Below, piece by piece: positions 17,192 to 26,434 of a stretch of 64,000 nt of DNA. A model generated the notes under the pieces. That model was given only the letters and a program-made list of their open reading frames with translations. It ran no database searches and was not told the DNA's origin. The DNA is taken from the NCBI RefSeq assembly GCF_009176725.1, contig NZ_AP020337.1:2604001-2668000 (forward strand), read 5' to 3'. Every line of letters begins with the position of its first letter. Positions within the stretch are counted from its first letter, which is position 1. A program made the position numbers and the translations under genes. Source of the stretch: Pseudomonas sp. KUIN-1. Lineage in GTDB: Bacteria > Pseudomonadota > Gammaproteobacteria > Pseudomonadales > Pseudomonadaceae.

Positions 17192-18538
17192 TCAGTCAGG
17201 ACTGGCGGCAGCACTGCGCTCGTATCGCTCCAGCAAAGGCTGGATACTGATGCCGTGTACCAGGATGCTCAGCGCGACAACCGACAGGGTCATGCCGATC
17301 ACCACATGGCCGACGTCGTGTGCCAGACCATGTGACAAAGCGAAGCACAGGTAATAAAGACTGCCGATGCCGCGAATGCCGAACCAGCCAACCAGTGCTT
17401 TTTGTCTGACGTTGAGCAGGCGACGACTCACCAGCAGCCAGACGCTGGCAGGACGAATCACGCAAAACAGTGCAATGCCCAGGCCGATGGCGCGCCAGTC
17501 CCAGTACATCGCCAGCGCCGCGCCCAGCAGGGTGATCAGCAGGACTTCCATCGCGCGCTCCACCAGGCTGCCGAACGCCAGCATATCGCCCATCATCACG
17601 CCGGCAGCCAGTTGCGAATCGCTCATGTCGTCGACCTGCGCGACCGTGCCCTGTTCGAGGGATGACGTCATATGCCCGAGGACTGGCTGCGCGACGTGCT
17701 CGGACGGCAGCTCTGAACGCGTGACACGTACCTCGGCCTGACGCAGCCCGAACCCGGCGGCAAATACCGAAAGAAAGCCAAAGGCCCCGACGCTTTGGGC
17801 GACTACGTAAGCCAGGGCGATCAATGCCAGCGCCAGAAAATCATTGGGCGAGGTGGTGCTGTCGGCGTTCTTGATGCGCAGAAAGATCATCAGATGACCG
17901 ACGCCGCGGCCCATGCCGTAACCAATCAACAAACCGGCCGGCACCGCCCAGATCAGGTCCTTGATCAGCCATCCCTGGACCCAGTCGCTCATCGCGCCCC
18001 CGGAACTCAGGTACAGCAAGGCAAAGATCACGAATGGAAACGCGGTTCCGTCGTTGAGGCCCGCTTCGCCGGACAAGCCGAAGCGCAGGCGATCCTGATC
18101 CTGGGCATTGTTGACCTGGACCATACCGGCCAGCACCGGGTCGGTCGGCGACAGCATTGCGCCGAGCAACAACGACACGCCCCAGTCCAGGCCGATGATG
18201 TAGTGCCCTGCGACAGTCACGCCAGCGATGGTCGCCAGCATCACCGGCCCGGCCAGCCAATAGGCTGAATGCCAGGCTTTGCCGCGTAAGGGCAGGCGCA
18301 ACTTGATACCTGTACCGAACAGCGAAAACAGCACCGCCACTTCGGTCAGGCGTTCCAGCCACTCGTAGGACTTCTCGAAATCCAGATCGACGATATCCAG
18401 GCCCATCGGGCCGATGCCGAAGCCGAATCCCAGGCACACGGCCGATGTGGTCACTGGCATCCAGCGCAGGTAAGAGGAAGTGAGCGCCAATAGCATCAAC
18501 AGCACGCCAAGCACGCCCATGCAGACAATAAAACTCAT
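17192..18538 (-). CDS. Cation:proton antiporter (CPA1/NhaP type)
   Basis: A 448-residue membrane protein with about 12 hydrophobic segments. The transport-site pattern SPTDPVLAG and, further on, GEAGLNDGTAFPFV (the ND motif typical of electroneutral CPA1 exchangers) are intact. Near the C-terminus is GWFGIRGIGSLYYL, typical of NhaP/NHE proteins. It should exchange Na+ or K+ for H+ across the inner membrane. The C-terminal cytosolic tail is short, unlike the longest NhaP members. Confidence 0.88.
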   Translation of the reverse strand: MSFIVCMGVLGVLLMLLALTSSYLRWMPVTTSAVCLGFGFGIGPMGLDIVDLDFEKSYEWLERLTEVAVLFSLFGTGIKLRLPLRGKAWHSAYWLAGPVMLATIAGVTVAGHYIIGLDWGVSLLLGAMLSPTDPVLAGMVQVNNAQDQDRLRFGLSGEAGLNDGTAFPFVIFALLYLSSGGAMSDWVQGWLIKDLIWAVPAGLLIGYGMGRGVGHLMIFLRIKNADSTTSPNDFLALALIALAYVVAQSVGAFGFLSVFAAGFGLRQAEVRVTRSELPSEHVAQPVLGHMTSSLEQGTVAQVDDMSDSQLAAGVMMGDMLAFGSLVERAMEVLLITLLGAALAMYWDWRAIGLGIALFCVIRPASVWLLVSRRLLNVRQKALVGWFGIRGIGSLYYLCFALSHGLAHDVGHVVIGMTLSVVALSILVHGISIQPLLERYERSAAASPD

Positions 18539-18687
18539 AGAGAAAGAACCACCGTCAAAATGCGCCCGAAGAAGAGGGCGTAACGGTGGGACTCCCGTGC
18601 ACGGTAATAAGTTGAAATAATTTGCCGGATGGCAATCAGCGTGCGTCTTTTACGCACGGCGATGCCTTTCGGTGCCGCCGCCGAGGC

Positions 18688-19740
18688 CTAGCGCTCGATA
18701 CTGCGGCTCCAGCGTGCGTTCCACTCGGGACGGATCTGATTGACCTGATCCCAGTCGATGGTCACCGCCGTTTCCAGATACTTCTCCATGGCCTCGACCT
18801 GACTGCGTGTCTTGTCAGTGGTCGGGGTTTTCGGGTTCGACGGGATCTGGTCACCGAACTCCAGCGCAGGCGCCTGTGCTTCCGGCGTCAGCAGATAAGC
18901 GGCCAGCTTCTGCGCCAGCTCCGGCTGGTTGTTGTTGGCTATCGCGCATTCAGCCACGTTCAACACCACGCCGCCTTCCTTGGGCGATGCGTATTCCACC
19001 GGTACGCCCTTGATCTTCAGCGCGGTGACCTGGGTCGGCGTCAGCGGGAACAGGGCGGCTTCGTCGGTCTGGACCATTTCCGAGATCTTCGCCGAGCTGG
19101 CGATGTATTCCAGCACGTTCGGGCCGATGGTTTTCGGCCAGGCCTTGAAGCCGGGTTCGACGTCTTTCTCGCTGCCGCCCTGGATACGGTTGAACATCAG
19201 AAAGCCATGCAGGCCGAAGGTCGAGGAGGCCAGTGACTGGAACACCACCTTGTCCTTGAAACGTTTGTCGGCAAGGTCCATCCACGAGGTGGGCGCGCTC
19301 CAGCCCTGTTCCTTGAACATCCGCGTGTTGTAGGCCAGGCCGGTCACACCCAGGCTGACGGCTGCTGCCTGTTCCTTGATTTTGGCCTTGGCAGGCAGGT
19401 CGGCCAGGCTGGCGCTGGGTTGCAGCGTGTCGCACAGGCCCATGGAGATGGCCCGGTACATGATGCCGTCGTCGAGAAAGATGACGTGCATCTGCGGGTT
19501 GTCCTTGCTCGCCTGAACCTTGGCGAGGATATCGGCCGACGTGCCAGGCACGATCACCACCTTGACGTTGTTGGCCTTCTCGAAAGCCGGCAGCACCTGA
19601 TCGGCATACAGGCGCTCCATGGTCCCGCCGTTCATGCCCAGATACAGCGTGGTTTCGGCCAGCGCTGGCGTTGACAGGAGTGCGGCGGCCAGCGGCAGGC
19701 AGGACAGCCCGGCGAGGGCCAGACGTTTGGTGCTTTTCAT
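18688..19740 (-). CDS. ABC transporter substrate-binding protein (polyamine/opine type)
   Basis: A 350-residue periplasmic protein with a Sec signal peptide cleaved after TPALA. The body has the PotD/PotF-type fold features: MNGGTMERLYADQVLPAFEKANNVKV, V.GTSADILAKV, LGVTGLAYN, and a C-terminal W-x-R-x-I region. It is the last gene of the operon; its ATG overlaps the stop of the flavoprotein gene by ATGA, so translation is coupled. It should deliver the substrate to the two permeases and the ATPase upstream. The ligand is unknown; the linked oxidase suggests an opine or an amino-acid derivative. Confidence 0.87.
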   Translation of the reverse strand: MKSTKRLALAGLSCLPLAAALLSTPALAETTLYLGMNGGTMERLYADQVLPAFEKANNVKVVIVPGTSADILAKVQASKDNPQMHVIFLDDGIMYRAISMGLCDTLQPSASLADLPAKAKIKEQAAAVSLGVTGLAYNTRMFKEQGWSAPTSWMDLADKRFKDKVVFQSLASSTFGLHGFLMFNRIQGGSEKDVEPGFKAWPKTIGPNVLEYIASSAKISEMVQTDEAALFPLTPTQVTALKIKGVPVEYASPKEGGVVLNVAECAIANNNQPELAQKLAAYLLTPEAQAPALEFGDQIPSNPKTPTTDKTRSQVEAMEKYLETAVTIDWDQVNQIRPEWNARWSRSIER

Positions 19741-20921
19741 ATTGACGACCGTCCTCTGTGCAATGGGATGACGTTGGTAACAGGTTCGATAGCAGGGGGT
19801 TGCAGGACGATTTGCTGAAAGCGGCCGATGGAAAAGGCATCGAGCGAGATCCGTGAGGCGCCGTCGCAGACCCATTCGGCCAGCGCTTCACCCGCTGCCG
19901 GGCCGATCTGAAAGCCCGCCCCGGCAAAACCGAAGCCATGCAGCAGGCCAGGCCGGTTCAGGCTCGGGCCTAACACAGGCTCGCGATCCGGCAGATAGCC
20001 CTCGGTGCCGCTCCAGGTGCGGATCGCCTGGGCGCCGGCGAGTGGCGGATAGAGTTCGACGGCGTTGCGCAGGATATCCAGCACCGCCGCCTGTCCCGGT
20101 CTGGCGCGCGCCGGGTCGAGGGCAAAGCCTTGTCCGCCGCCCAGCACGCAATTGCCGCGTGCCACTTGCCGGGCATAAATGCCGCCGCCTTCGACACCGG
20201 TGCTGACGTCCATGAACATCGGCAGCGGTTCGGTCACCAGCATTGCCGGGTACCCTGAATACATCGGCACCGGTTCGTTGAATTGTGCGGCCAGCGCTGC
20301 GGCCCACGCCCCGGCGCAGTTGAGCAGCCAGGTGGCACGCAGTGTCAGGCCGCTGGTGGTGCTGACAACGAAAACGTTACCGTCGTGGCTGACGTCGCTG
20401 ACCGGCGCCTGCTCGAACACTAGCGCGCCTGCCCGGCGTGCAGCGCGGGCGAAGGCCGGCGAGACCAGGCGTGGATTGGCGTGCCCGTCGTCGGCGCACA
20501 ACGATGCACCGACAGCGACATCGCCTGCCCAGGGATAGCGCGCGCGCAGTTGATCGCGATCAAGCAACTGCAAATCCAGGCCGAATCCCTGGCTGGCTTC
20601 GGCGTAGGCGCGCAAGGCATTCATGTCCTGTTCGCTGCGCGCCAGTTTGAGGTGGCCCGAGCGCTGATACTCGCCGTCGATGCCGATCAGCTCGCGCAGG
20701 TTGCCCCAGATCTGGTGCGCCCGCTGCGACAAGGGCAACTGCGACAATGGACGACCCTGACGCCGCACGCCGCCGTAATTGACACCGCTGGAGTGCGACC
20801 CGCAAAAATCGCGTTCCAGCAAGGCGACCCGCTTGCCCTTCAGGGCCAGCGTCAAGGCTGCCGAGGCACCGACAATGCCGCCGCCGATGACAATTGCATC
20901 GGTTTCAATCAGTGTGCTCAT
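19737..20921 (-). CDS. FAD-dependent amine/opine oxidase, catalytic (beta) subunit
   Basis: A 394-residue D-amino-acid-oxidase-type flavoprotein (DAO fold). The FAD-binding motif AIVIGGGIVGASAALTLALKGKRVALLE is at the N-terminus, which fixes the ATG at 20921 (GGAGA upstream). A glycine-rich C-terminal GFAGAGFQIGPAAGEALAEW closes the FAD site. With the two preceding genes it makes the three-subunit pattern of opine oxidase (OoxB), HCN synthase (HcnC) and D-hydroxyproline dehydrogenase enzymes, where this subunit oxidises the C-N bond. Both ends overlap neighbours by ATGA. Confidence 0.85.
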   Translation of the reverse strand: MSTLIETDAIVIGGGIVGASAALTLALKGKRVALLERDFCGSHSSGVNYGGVRRQGRPLSQLPLSQRAHQIWGNLRELIGIDGEYQRSGHLKLARSEQDMNALRAYAEASQGFGLDLQLLDRDQLRARYPWAGDVAVGASLCADDGHANPRLVSPAFARAARRAGALVFEQAPVSDVSHDGNVFVVSTTSGLTLRATWLLNCAGAWAAALAAQFNEPVPMYSGYPAMLVTEPLPMFMDVSTGVEGGGIYARQVARGNCVLGGGQGFALDPARARPGQAAVLDILRNAVELYPPLAGAQAIRTWSGTEGYLPDREPVLGPSLNRPGLLHGFGFAGAGFQIGPAAGEALAEWVCDGASRISLDAFSIGRFQQIVLQPPAIEPVTNVIPLHRGRSSI

Positions 20922-22309
20922 GGTTGCGTCTCCACCGATTGCTTTTCCACGGGCTGCATCCCCAGACCAAAGGGCAGCGGCTTGATCGGCGCCTGGCCGC
21001 GCAGTCGGCCGACGTGCTCGACGGGCCGGCCGCTCTCGCGGGCGATGATCTCTGCCGCTGCCAGACCACACATCCGGCCCTGACAGCGACCCATACCGAC
21101 CCGGCACATGGCCTTGACCCGATTGATCTCCCAATGACCGTCCTGCACGGCACTGCGAATCTCGCCGGCAGAGACTTCTTCGCAGCGGCACACCAGCGTG
21201 TCATCCGCTACCTTGGCGACCCAGTCCTCAGGGAACGGAAACGCGGTTTCCAGCCCGTGGCGGAAGCGTTCGATGCGTCGCAAGGCAGTTTTAAGCGTGT
21301 CGATACGTGCGGTGTCTGCGACCACACCGATGTCTTGCAGCAGCCCGAGCGCGGCCAGTTCGCCGGCCATTTCCGCAGCGTCTGCGCCCATGATTCCCGC
21401 GCCGTCGCCCGCCAGATAGATACCTGACACGCTGCTGCGTCCACAGTCATCGCGGGTCGGCAGCCACGCCCGGTTCAGCGCGCTCCAGGCGAATTCACAG
21501 CCCAGCAGGTCGGCCAGTTGCGTCTCGCTGCGCAGCGCATGGGCAAAAGCGACCGCGTCACAGGCCAGGTGGCCCGATTTGCTATTACGTTGCCATTGAA
21601 TGCCATCTACACGTTTTTCCCCGTCGATGCGTGTCAGCTGCGCACCTTGATGCACCGGAATACCGTGTGCGCTCAGCCACGCGCGGTAATACATGCCTTT
21701 GGCCAGCGTTGCCGGTTGGCCCAGCAGCGCCGGCAACGCCTTGCATTGCGCCGAAAACGGCGCGCTGTCGAGCACCGCCAGCACCTTCGCGCCCGCCTTG
21801 GCGTACTGATAGGCGACCAGGTACAGCAACGGGCCAGTGCCACAAAACACCGCGCGCTGACCGATCGCGCAGCCCTGGTATTTGAGCGCGATCTGCGCTG
21901 CGCCGAGGCTGTACACGCCGGGCAGGGTCCAGCCGGGCACCGGCAGAATGCGATCCGTGGCACCGGTGGCGACAATCAGGTGGCTGAAGTCGAGGGTGGC
22001 GGCGGTACCGTTTTGCAGGGTATCGAGTTGATGGTCTTCGGCGTTCCAGACCAGCGTCTGCGGCCGGTAGTCGATCTGCGCTGCCAGCGTGTCGAGTGCG
22101 TTGTGCACCGCGACTGCCTTGGCGCTTTCAAAGCCGTAGAGCGCCTTGGCCGAGCGCTGAAAGTTGTCCGGCTGGCGACGGTAGACCTGGCCGCCGCCGC
22201 GCAGCCCTTCATCGATCAGGCAGGCCTTGATGCCGTGGGCCAGTAGCGTCTGGGCGGCACGAATGCCGGCCGGTCCTGCGCCAACAATGGCAATGGCCTG
22301 ACCGCTCAT
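20918..22309 (-). CDS. NAD(P)/FAD-dependent oxidoreductase, electron-transfer (alpha) subunit
   Basis: A 463-residue flavoprotein of the OoxA/HcnB kind. The first Rossmann motif AIVGAGPAGIRAAQTL follows the start directly, and a second FAD/NAD region and GIYLAGDGAGIMGA come later. The C-terminus carries a BFD-like [2Fe-2S] region (CRCEEVSAGEI, then MCRVGMGRCQGRMC). It receives electrons from the beta subunit and the small 2Fe-2S subunit. The ATG at 22309 overlaps the preceding stop as ATGA; the upstream TTG at 22315 is less likely. Confidence 0.86.
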   Translation of the reverse strand: MSGQAIAIVGAGPAGIRAAQTLLAHGIKACLIDEGLRGGGQVYRRQPDNFQRSAKALYGFESAKAVAVHNALDTLAAQIDYRPQTLVWNAEDHQLDTLQNGTAATLDFSHLIVATGATDRILPVPGWTLPGVYSLGAAQIALKYQGCAIGQRAVFCGTGPLLYLVAYQYAKAGAKVLAVLDSAPFSAQCKALPALLGQPATLAKGMYYRAWLSAHGIPVHQGAQLTRIDGEKRVDGIQWQRNSKSGHLACDAVAFAHALRSETQLADLLGCEFAWSALNRAWLPTRDDCGRSSVSGIYLAGDGAGIMGADAAEMAGELAALGLLQDIGVVADTARIDTLKTALRRIERFRHGLETAFPFPEDWVAKVADDTLVCRCEEVSAGEIRSAVQDGHWEINRVKAMCRVGMGRCQGRMCGLAAAEIIARESGRPVEHVGRLRGQAPIKPLPFGLGMQPVEKQSVETQP

Positions 22310-22596
22310 ACGCAACGCCCCGGTTCACGAATCACCGCCTGACCGGCCTCCAGCAGTGTTGAACAGGCACGCACGCGCTGACCGTCACCCAGCCTTACCC
22401 AGCAGTCCTGACAGGCGCCCATCATGCAGAAACCGGCGCGAGGTTCGGCACTGAAATCACTGCCGCGCAAGTGTTCGCTGGCGGTCAGTACCGCGGTCAG
22501 CAAGGTGTCGCCCAACAAACCGCTGGCCGGTTGGCCGTCAAGGGTAAAGGGCAGAACCGGGCGGTCATGTTCGGTCAGTCGTTTCAGCAATGCCAT
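22306..22596 (-). CDS. (2Fe-2S)-binding protein, gamma subunit of opine-oxidase-type enzyme
   Basis: A 96-residue ferredoxin-like protein. It has a plant-type 2Fe-2S pattern with GFCMMGACQDC and a later RACST, in the same order as HcnA and the small subunits of D-hydroxyproline and opine oxidases. It starts at the ATG at 22596, 17 bases after the permease stop, and overlaps the alpha-subunit start by ATGA. It is the third subunit of the presumed heterotrimeric dehydrogenase. Confidence 0.85.
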   Translation of the reverse strand: MALLKRLTEHDRPVLPFTLDGQPASGLLGDTLLTAVLTASEHLRGSDFSAEPRAGFCMMGACQDCWVRLGDGQRVRACSTLLEAGQAVIREPGRCV

Positions 22597-22612
22597 AACG
22601 TCAAAGCTCCGG

Positions 22613-23407
22613 TTAGTGTTTGCCGACCAGCACGCGATCCAGCCCATAGACCCTGTCGAGCAGGATCATGGTGGCGGCGGTGAGGGCGATGACCAGTGCC
22701 GATACGGCGGCCATCATCGGGTCGATGGATTCGGTGGCGTAGACATACATGCGCACCGGCAGGGTCTGGGTCGCGGGCGAGGTGACGAAGATCGACAGCG
22801 TGACTTCATCGAAGCTGTTGATGAACGCCAGTAACCAGCCGCCTGCCACGCCGGGCAGGATCATTGGCAGGGTGATCTGCCGAAACAGCGTGAAACGATC
22901 GGCCCCCAGTGACTCGGCGGCGTGCTCGGCGCTGCGGTCGATGCCAATTGCCGCTGCCAGTACCAGGCGCAGTACGTAAGGCGTGATGACCAGCACATGG
23001 GCAAAGATCAGCCAGGTGAAGCTGCCGTTCACGCCCATCAGCGCAAACAGACGCAGCATCGCCACCCCCAGTACCAGGTGCGGAATGATGATCGGCGAGA
23101 GAAACAGTGCGTTGAAAAAATTGCGGCCCGGGAATGTATGGCGAGTGATTGCCAGAGCGGCGGGCACTGCGATCAGGGTGGCCAGCGTCGCCGATACGAA
23201 CGCCAGGATCAGGCTGTTGTAGAACGAATCGATAAAGTCGGCGCGCTCGAAGACGGCCTTGAACCAGCGCAGCGAGAAGTGGGTGGTGGGCAGGCTCAAG
23301 GTGTTTTCCGGGGTGAACGCCACCAGGCACACCACCACCAGCGGAGCCATCATGAAAATCACCACCAGCGCATGAAACGAGAGGGCCAACGGACCGTTCT
23401 TGGACAT
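22613..23407 (-). CDS. ABC transporter permease (PotC-like)
   Basis: A 264-residue inner-membrane permease with six hydrophobic segments. The EAA loop that contacts the ATPase reads HAAESLGADRFTLFRQITLPMILPG. This matches the second permease of polyamine/opine-type importers. It lies 3 bases after the first permease and is clearly co-transcribed. Confidence 0.88.
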   Translation of the reverse strand: MSKNGPLALSFHALVVIFMMAPLVVVCLVAFTPENTLSLPTTHFSLRWFKAVFERADFIDSFYNSLILAFVSATLATLIAVPAALAITRHTFPGRNFFNALFLSPIIIPHLVLGVAMLRLFALMGVNGSFTWLIFAHVLVITPYVLRLVLAAAIGIDRSAEHAAESLGADRFTLFRQITLPMILPGVAGGWLLAFINSFDEVTLSIFVTSPATQTLPVRMYVYATESIDPMMAAVSALVIALTAATMILLDRVYGLDRVLVGKH

Positions 23408-23410
23408 GGA

Positions 23411-24283
23411 TCATTCCCCCAGAGTTTTTTTGTAACGGCCTTCGATCATGCGGTTCCAGGACAGCATGACCAGCAGGTTGACCAACAGCAGCGCCACGGC
23501 AAGGGTCGCGCCCATCGGCCAGTTCAACTCCGAGAGGTACTGGTCGTAGATCACCGTGGCGACCATCTTCAGACGTCGTCCGCCGAGCAGGCCGGGAATG
23601 GCGAACGAACTGGCGGCCAGGCCGAACACGATCAGCGAGCCGGACAGCACGCCGGGCATGACCTGCGGCAGCACGATCAGGCGCATGACTTTCGCCTGGC
23701 TGGCGCCCAGCGACAGCGCGGCCTGCTCGGCGGTGGGGTCGAGCTTTTGCAGCGAGGTCCAGACCGGAATGATCATGAACGGCAACATGACGTGGACCAG
23801 CGCAATGACCACGGCAAACGGGGTGTACAGCAGTTTCACCGGGCGTCCGCCCATGAACTGGATGACCTGATTTATCAGACCGTCCGCGCCCAGCAGCAGG
23901 CTCCAGCCGAACGCCCGGACCACCACCGAGATCAGCAGCGGCGTGAGAATCAGGATCAGGAAGATCGAGCGCCACGGCGTGCCCATGCGGCTGAGAATGT
24001 AGGCTTCGGGGACGCCGATCAGCACGCACAGCAGGGTGACCAGCGCACTGATCCAGAAGGTGCGCAGGAAGATTTCATAGAAATACGAGTCGGTGACCAC
24101 GGCCACATAGTTGGCCAGCGTGTAGCTGTCGCTTTTCACCCCGACCTGATAGTCGAACACGTTGAACGACAGCACCAGGGTCAGACCCAGCGGCAGCACC
24201 AGCAAGCCGATATACAACGCCAGCGCCGGAGCTGACAGCCAATAGCCGCGGCCGCCCTGACGCATTTCGCTCAGCAGGCTCAT
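23411..24283 (-). CDS. ABC transporter permease (PotB-like)
   Basis: A 290-residue inner-membrane permease with six to seven hydrophobic segments. The EAA loop is EQAALSLGASQAKVMRLIVLPQVMPG. It starts at the ATG at 24283, overlapping the ATPase stop by ATGA. It pairs with the PotC-like permease downstream to form the channel. Confidence 0.88.
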   Translation of the reverse strand: MSLLSEMRQGGRGYWLSAPALALYIGLLVLPLGLTLVLSFNVFDYQVGVKSDSYTLANYVAVVTDSYFYEIFLRTFWISALVTLLCVLIGVPEAYILSRMGTPWRSIFLILILTPLLISVVVRAFGWSLLLGADGLINQVIQFMGGRPVKLLYTPFAVVIALVHVMLPFMIIPVWTSLQKLDPTAEQAALSLGASQAKVMRLIVLPQVMPGVLSGSLIVFGLAASSFAIPGLLGGRRLKMVATVIYDQYLSELNWPMGATLAVALLLVNLLVMLSWNRMIEGRYKKTLGE

Positions 24284-25308
24284 GCGCGCACCTCGTCGGC
24301 ATCCAGCACGCGCAGCAACTCGTCGGGCCAGTCCATGTCGACCGCCGCGCCTTGTTCCAGCGGCGCCTGGCCGTCGTTGCGACGTACTACCGTCACTTCG
24401 CCAATGCCGGTCTCAATCCGATACAGCCACTGGCTGCCGAGAAAATAACGCGTGACGATGCGCCCGGACAGCCGTCCGCAGCCAGGCGCCACCAGATCGA
24501 TCTTCTCGGGACGCAGGCTGAGGGTCAGGCTGCCATCGCCGGGCACCTGACGAATCTGCGGAATGCCGCTGCTGTCCAGATCACCCTGCAACATGTTGGC
24601 CTTGCCGACAAAACCCGAGATGAAGCGTGTGCGCGGGTGTTCGTAGAGCTTGTATGGCTCGTCGATCTGGGTGATACGACCGGCCTGCATCACCACCACC
24701 CGATCGCTGATCGACAGGGCTTCGGCCTGATCATGGGTGACCATCAGCGTGGTAATGCCGACTTCGTTCTGAATGCGGCGGATCTCGAACTGCATCTCTT
24801 CGCGCAGGTTGGCGTCCAGGTTGGACAGCGGCTCGTCGAGCAGCAGCACTGGCGGCTCGATTACCAGTGCGCGGGCCAATGCGACCCGCTGGCGCTGACC
24901 ACCGGACAGCTCGCGCGGGTAGCGCTCGGCATGCTGACCGAGGCGCACCAGCTCCAGCACCCGTTTGACACGCGGGTGCAACTCGGCGGCAGCCACCTTG
25001 CGCATCCGCAGGCCAAATGCAACGTTGTCGGCCACGGTCATGTGCGGAAACAGCGCATAGCTTTGAAACACTACGCCGAGGCCTCGGCTGCTGGGTTTGG
25101 CGTGGGTGATGTCGCGCCCGTCGAGCACAATGCGCCCGTCACTGACTTCAACGAAACCGGCGATCATTTGCAGGGTGGTGGTTTTGCCGCAGCCGGAAGG
25201 GCCGAGCAGTGAAACGAATTCGCCCTTGTCGACGGCCAGGTTGGTGGCAACCACCGCGTCAATGGAGCCGTAGCGTTTGGAGAGACCTTCGAGCTGCAGA
25301 AATGCCAT
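24280..25308 (-). CDS. ABC transporter ATP-binding protein (PotA-like)
   Basis: A 342-residue ATPase of the polyamine/opine/iron importer branch. Walker A is GPSGCGKTT, the signature is LSGGQRQR and Walker B is LLLDEPLSNLD; a C-terminal TOBE domain (about residues 265-340) follows. The ATG at 25308 is chosen because the family starts just ahead of the first strand (FLQLEGLSKRYG); the frame is open to 25344. It is the first gene of the operon, divergent from an IclR regulator 241 bases away. Confidence 0.9.
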   Translation of the reverse strand: MAFLQLEGLSKRYGSIDAVVATNLAVDKGEFVSLLGPSGCGKTTTLQMIAGFVEVSDGRIVLDGRDITHAKPSSRGLGVVFQSYALFPHMTVADNVAFGLRMRKVAAAELHPRVKRVLELVRLGQHAERYPRELSGGQRQRVALARALVIEPPVLLLDEPLSNLDANLREEMQFEIRRIQNEVGITTLMVTHDQAEALSISDRVVVMQAGRITQIDEPYKLYEHPRTRFISGFVGKANMLQGDLDSSGIPQIRQVPGDGSLTLSLRPEKIDLVAPGCGRLSGRIVTRYFLGSQWLYRIETGIGEVTVVRRNDGQAPLEQGAAVDMDWPDELLRVLDADEVRA

Positions 25309-25510
25309 GCCTGCTTCCACCTTTGTGCATGCGCGCCGAAGCACGCGTTTGTCATGGGCAGATGCGAAATGAAGTCATGCAGTTCTGTGGACGTTGGCGC
25401 TCGCTCTGCGTCGGCTACCGATGATTGTTCAAATCGCCCCTGTGGACTGAGAGTAGGGCGAAGGCTAGGATGGGCTCAACAAGGAATTTCACTGAATAAC
25501 ATCTTTCTTT

Positions 25511-25520
25511 GAATTAATTC
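25511..25520. promoter_or_regulatory. Palindrome GAATTAATTC in the IclR/operon divergent promoter region
   Basis: A perfect 10-base palindrome lies 30 bases before the IclR start, within the AT-rich 60 bases upstream of it; a short TTCA-C-TGAA repeat lies nearby. The divergent layout suggests that the IclR protein binds in this region to control both itself and the uptake/oxidase operon. The exact box is not certain. Confidence 0.3.
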
Positions 25521-25549
25521 TTTTGGTGGAAATATAAAGAGATATTGTC

Positions 25550-26389
25550 ATGGATAATTCCACTGATCGGAATAACGTGAAGGCCGAGGTCGGAGTGGGA
25601 GCCGTTTCCCGGCTGTTCGCGGTACTGCGCTGTCTGGGCGATTGTGATGAAGGCGGTGAGCGGGTCACGCAACTCGCCCAGCGTGTCGGGCTGTCGCAAC
25701 CCACCACACACCGCTTGCTGCGTAGCCTGATGGAGGAGGGCATGGTCGAGCAGGATCTGCTCAGCAAACGTTATCGGTTGAGCATCGAGTTCTTCGCCCT
25801 GGCCGCCAAGGCGGGTAATACCGGCAACCTGCGTGACGTGGTGCGCCCAAGCCTTTTGCGCCTGTCCGCCTCACTGGGTGACTCGCTGTTTCTGCTGGCA
25901 CGCAGCGGTTTCGACGCGATCTGCCTGGACCGCAGCGAAGGCCCGTACCCGATACGCACGTTCACCGGCGACATCGGCGGCCGTGTTGCCTTGGGCGTCG
26001 GGCAGGGCAGTCTGGCGATTCTCGCGTTTCTGCCCGAGGACGAGCGGGAAACGGTCATTGCCTACAACCTGCCACGGCTCAAGGATTTTCACCTGTACGA
26101 CGAGGTGTTTCTGCGTTCGGAGGTGGAAAACGTGCGGCGCCTGGGCTACGCCGGGCGCAACACCGGTGCGCTTCCGGGCATGGCCGGGCTGGCAGTGCCG
26201 ATCCTGGACCGCAGCGGTCGTGCGGTGGCTGCGCTCAGTGTGGCGACCATCTCCGACCGGCTGGGGCCGGATCGCCTGATGACCGTGGTCGAACTGCTCA
26301 AGCGCGAAGCCACGGCCATCAGTGCCAGAATCAACCCGTTCGACCCGTCGTTGCGGCGGCCCAGCCAGGTGTTCGGGCAGGTTGATTAG
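25550..26389 (+). CDS. IclR family transcriptional regulator
   Basis: A 279-residue regulator. Residues about 17-75 form the winged helix-turn-helix (VSRLFAVLRCLGDCDEGGERVTQLAQRVGLSQPTTHRLLRSL), followed by the IclR effector-binding domain (YPIRTFTGDIGGRVALGVGQGSLAILAFL, later GMAGLAVPILDRSGRAVAALSVATIS). It is divergent from the ABC/opine-oxidase-type operon and is the obvious candidate for its substrate-responsive regulator. Confidence 0.9.
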   Translation: MDNSTDRNNVKAEVGVGAVSRLFAVLRCLGDCDEGGERVTQLAQRVGLSQPTTHRLLRSLMEEGMVEQDLLSKRYRLSIEFFALAAKAGNTGNLRDVVRPSLLRLSASLGDSLFLLARSGFDAICLDRSEGPYPIRTFTGDIGGRVALGVGQGSLAILAFLPEDERETVIAYNLPRLKDFHLYDEVFLRSEVENVRRLGYAGRNTGALPGMAGLAVPILDRSGRAVAALSVATISDRLGPDRLMTVVELLKREATAISARINPFDPSLRRPSQVFGQVD

Positions 26390-26434
26390 GCAGGATGCCT
26401 GTTCAGCTTCGAAGCGGCTGTCGGTCTTCTTTCG

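Noticed and set aside
22922..24235. 437-codon plus-strand frame opposite the permease genes
   Set aside because: Gln/His/Arg-rich shadow; the minus-strand permeases are certain.
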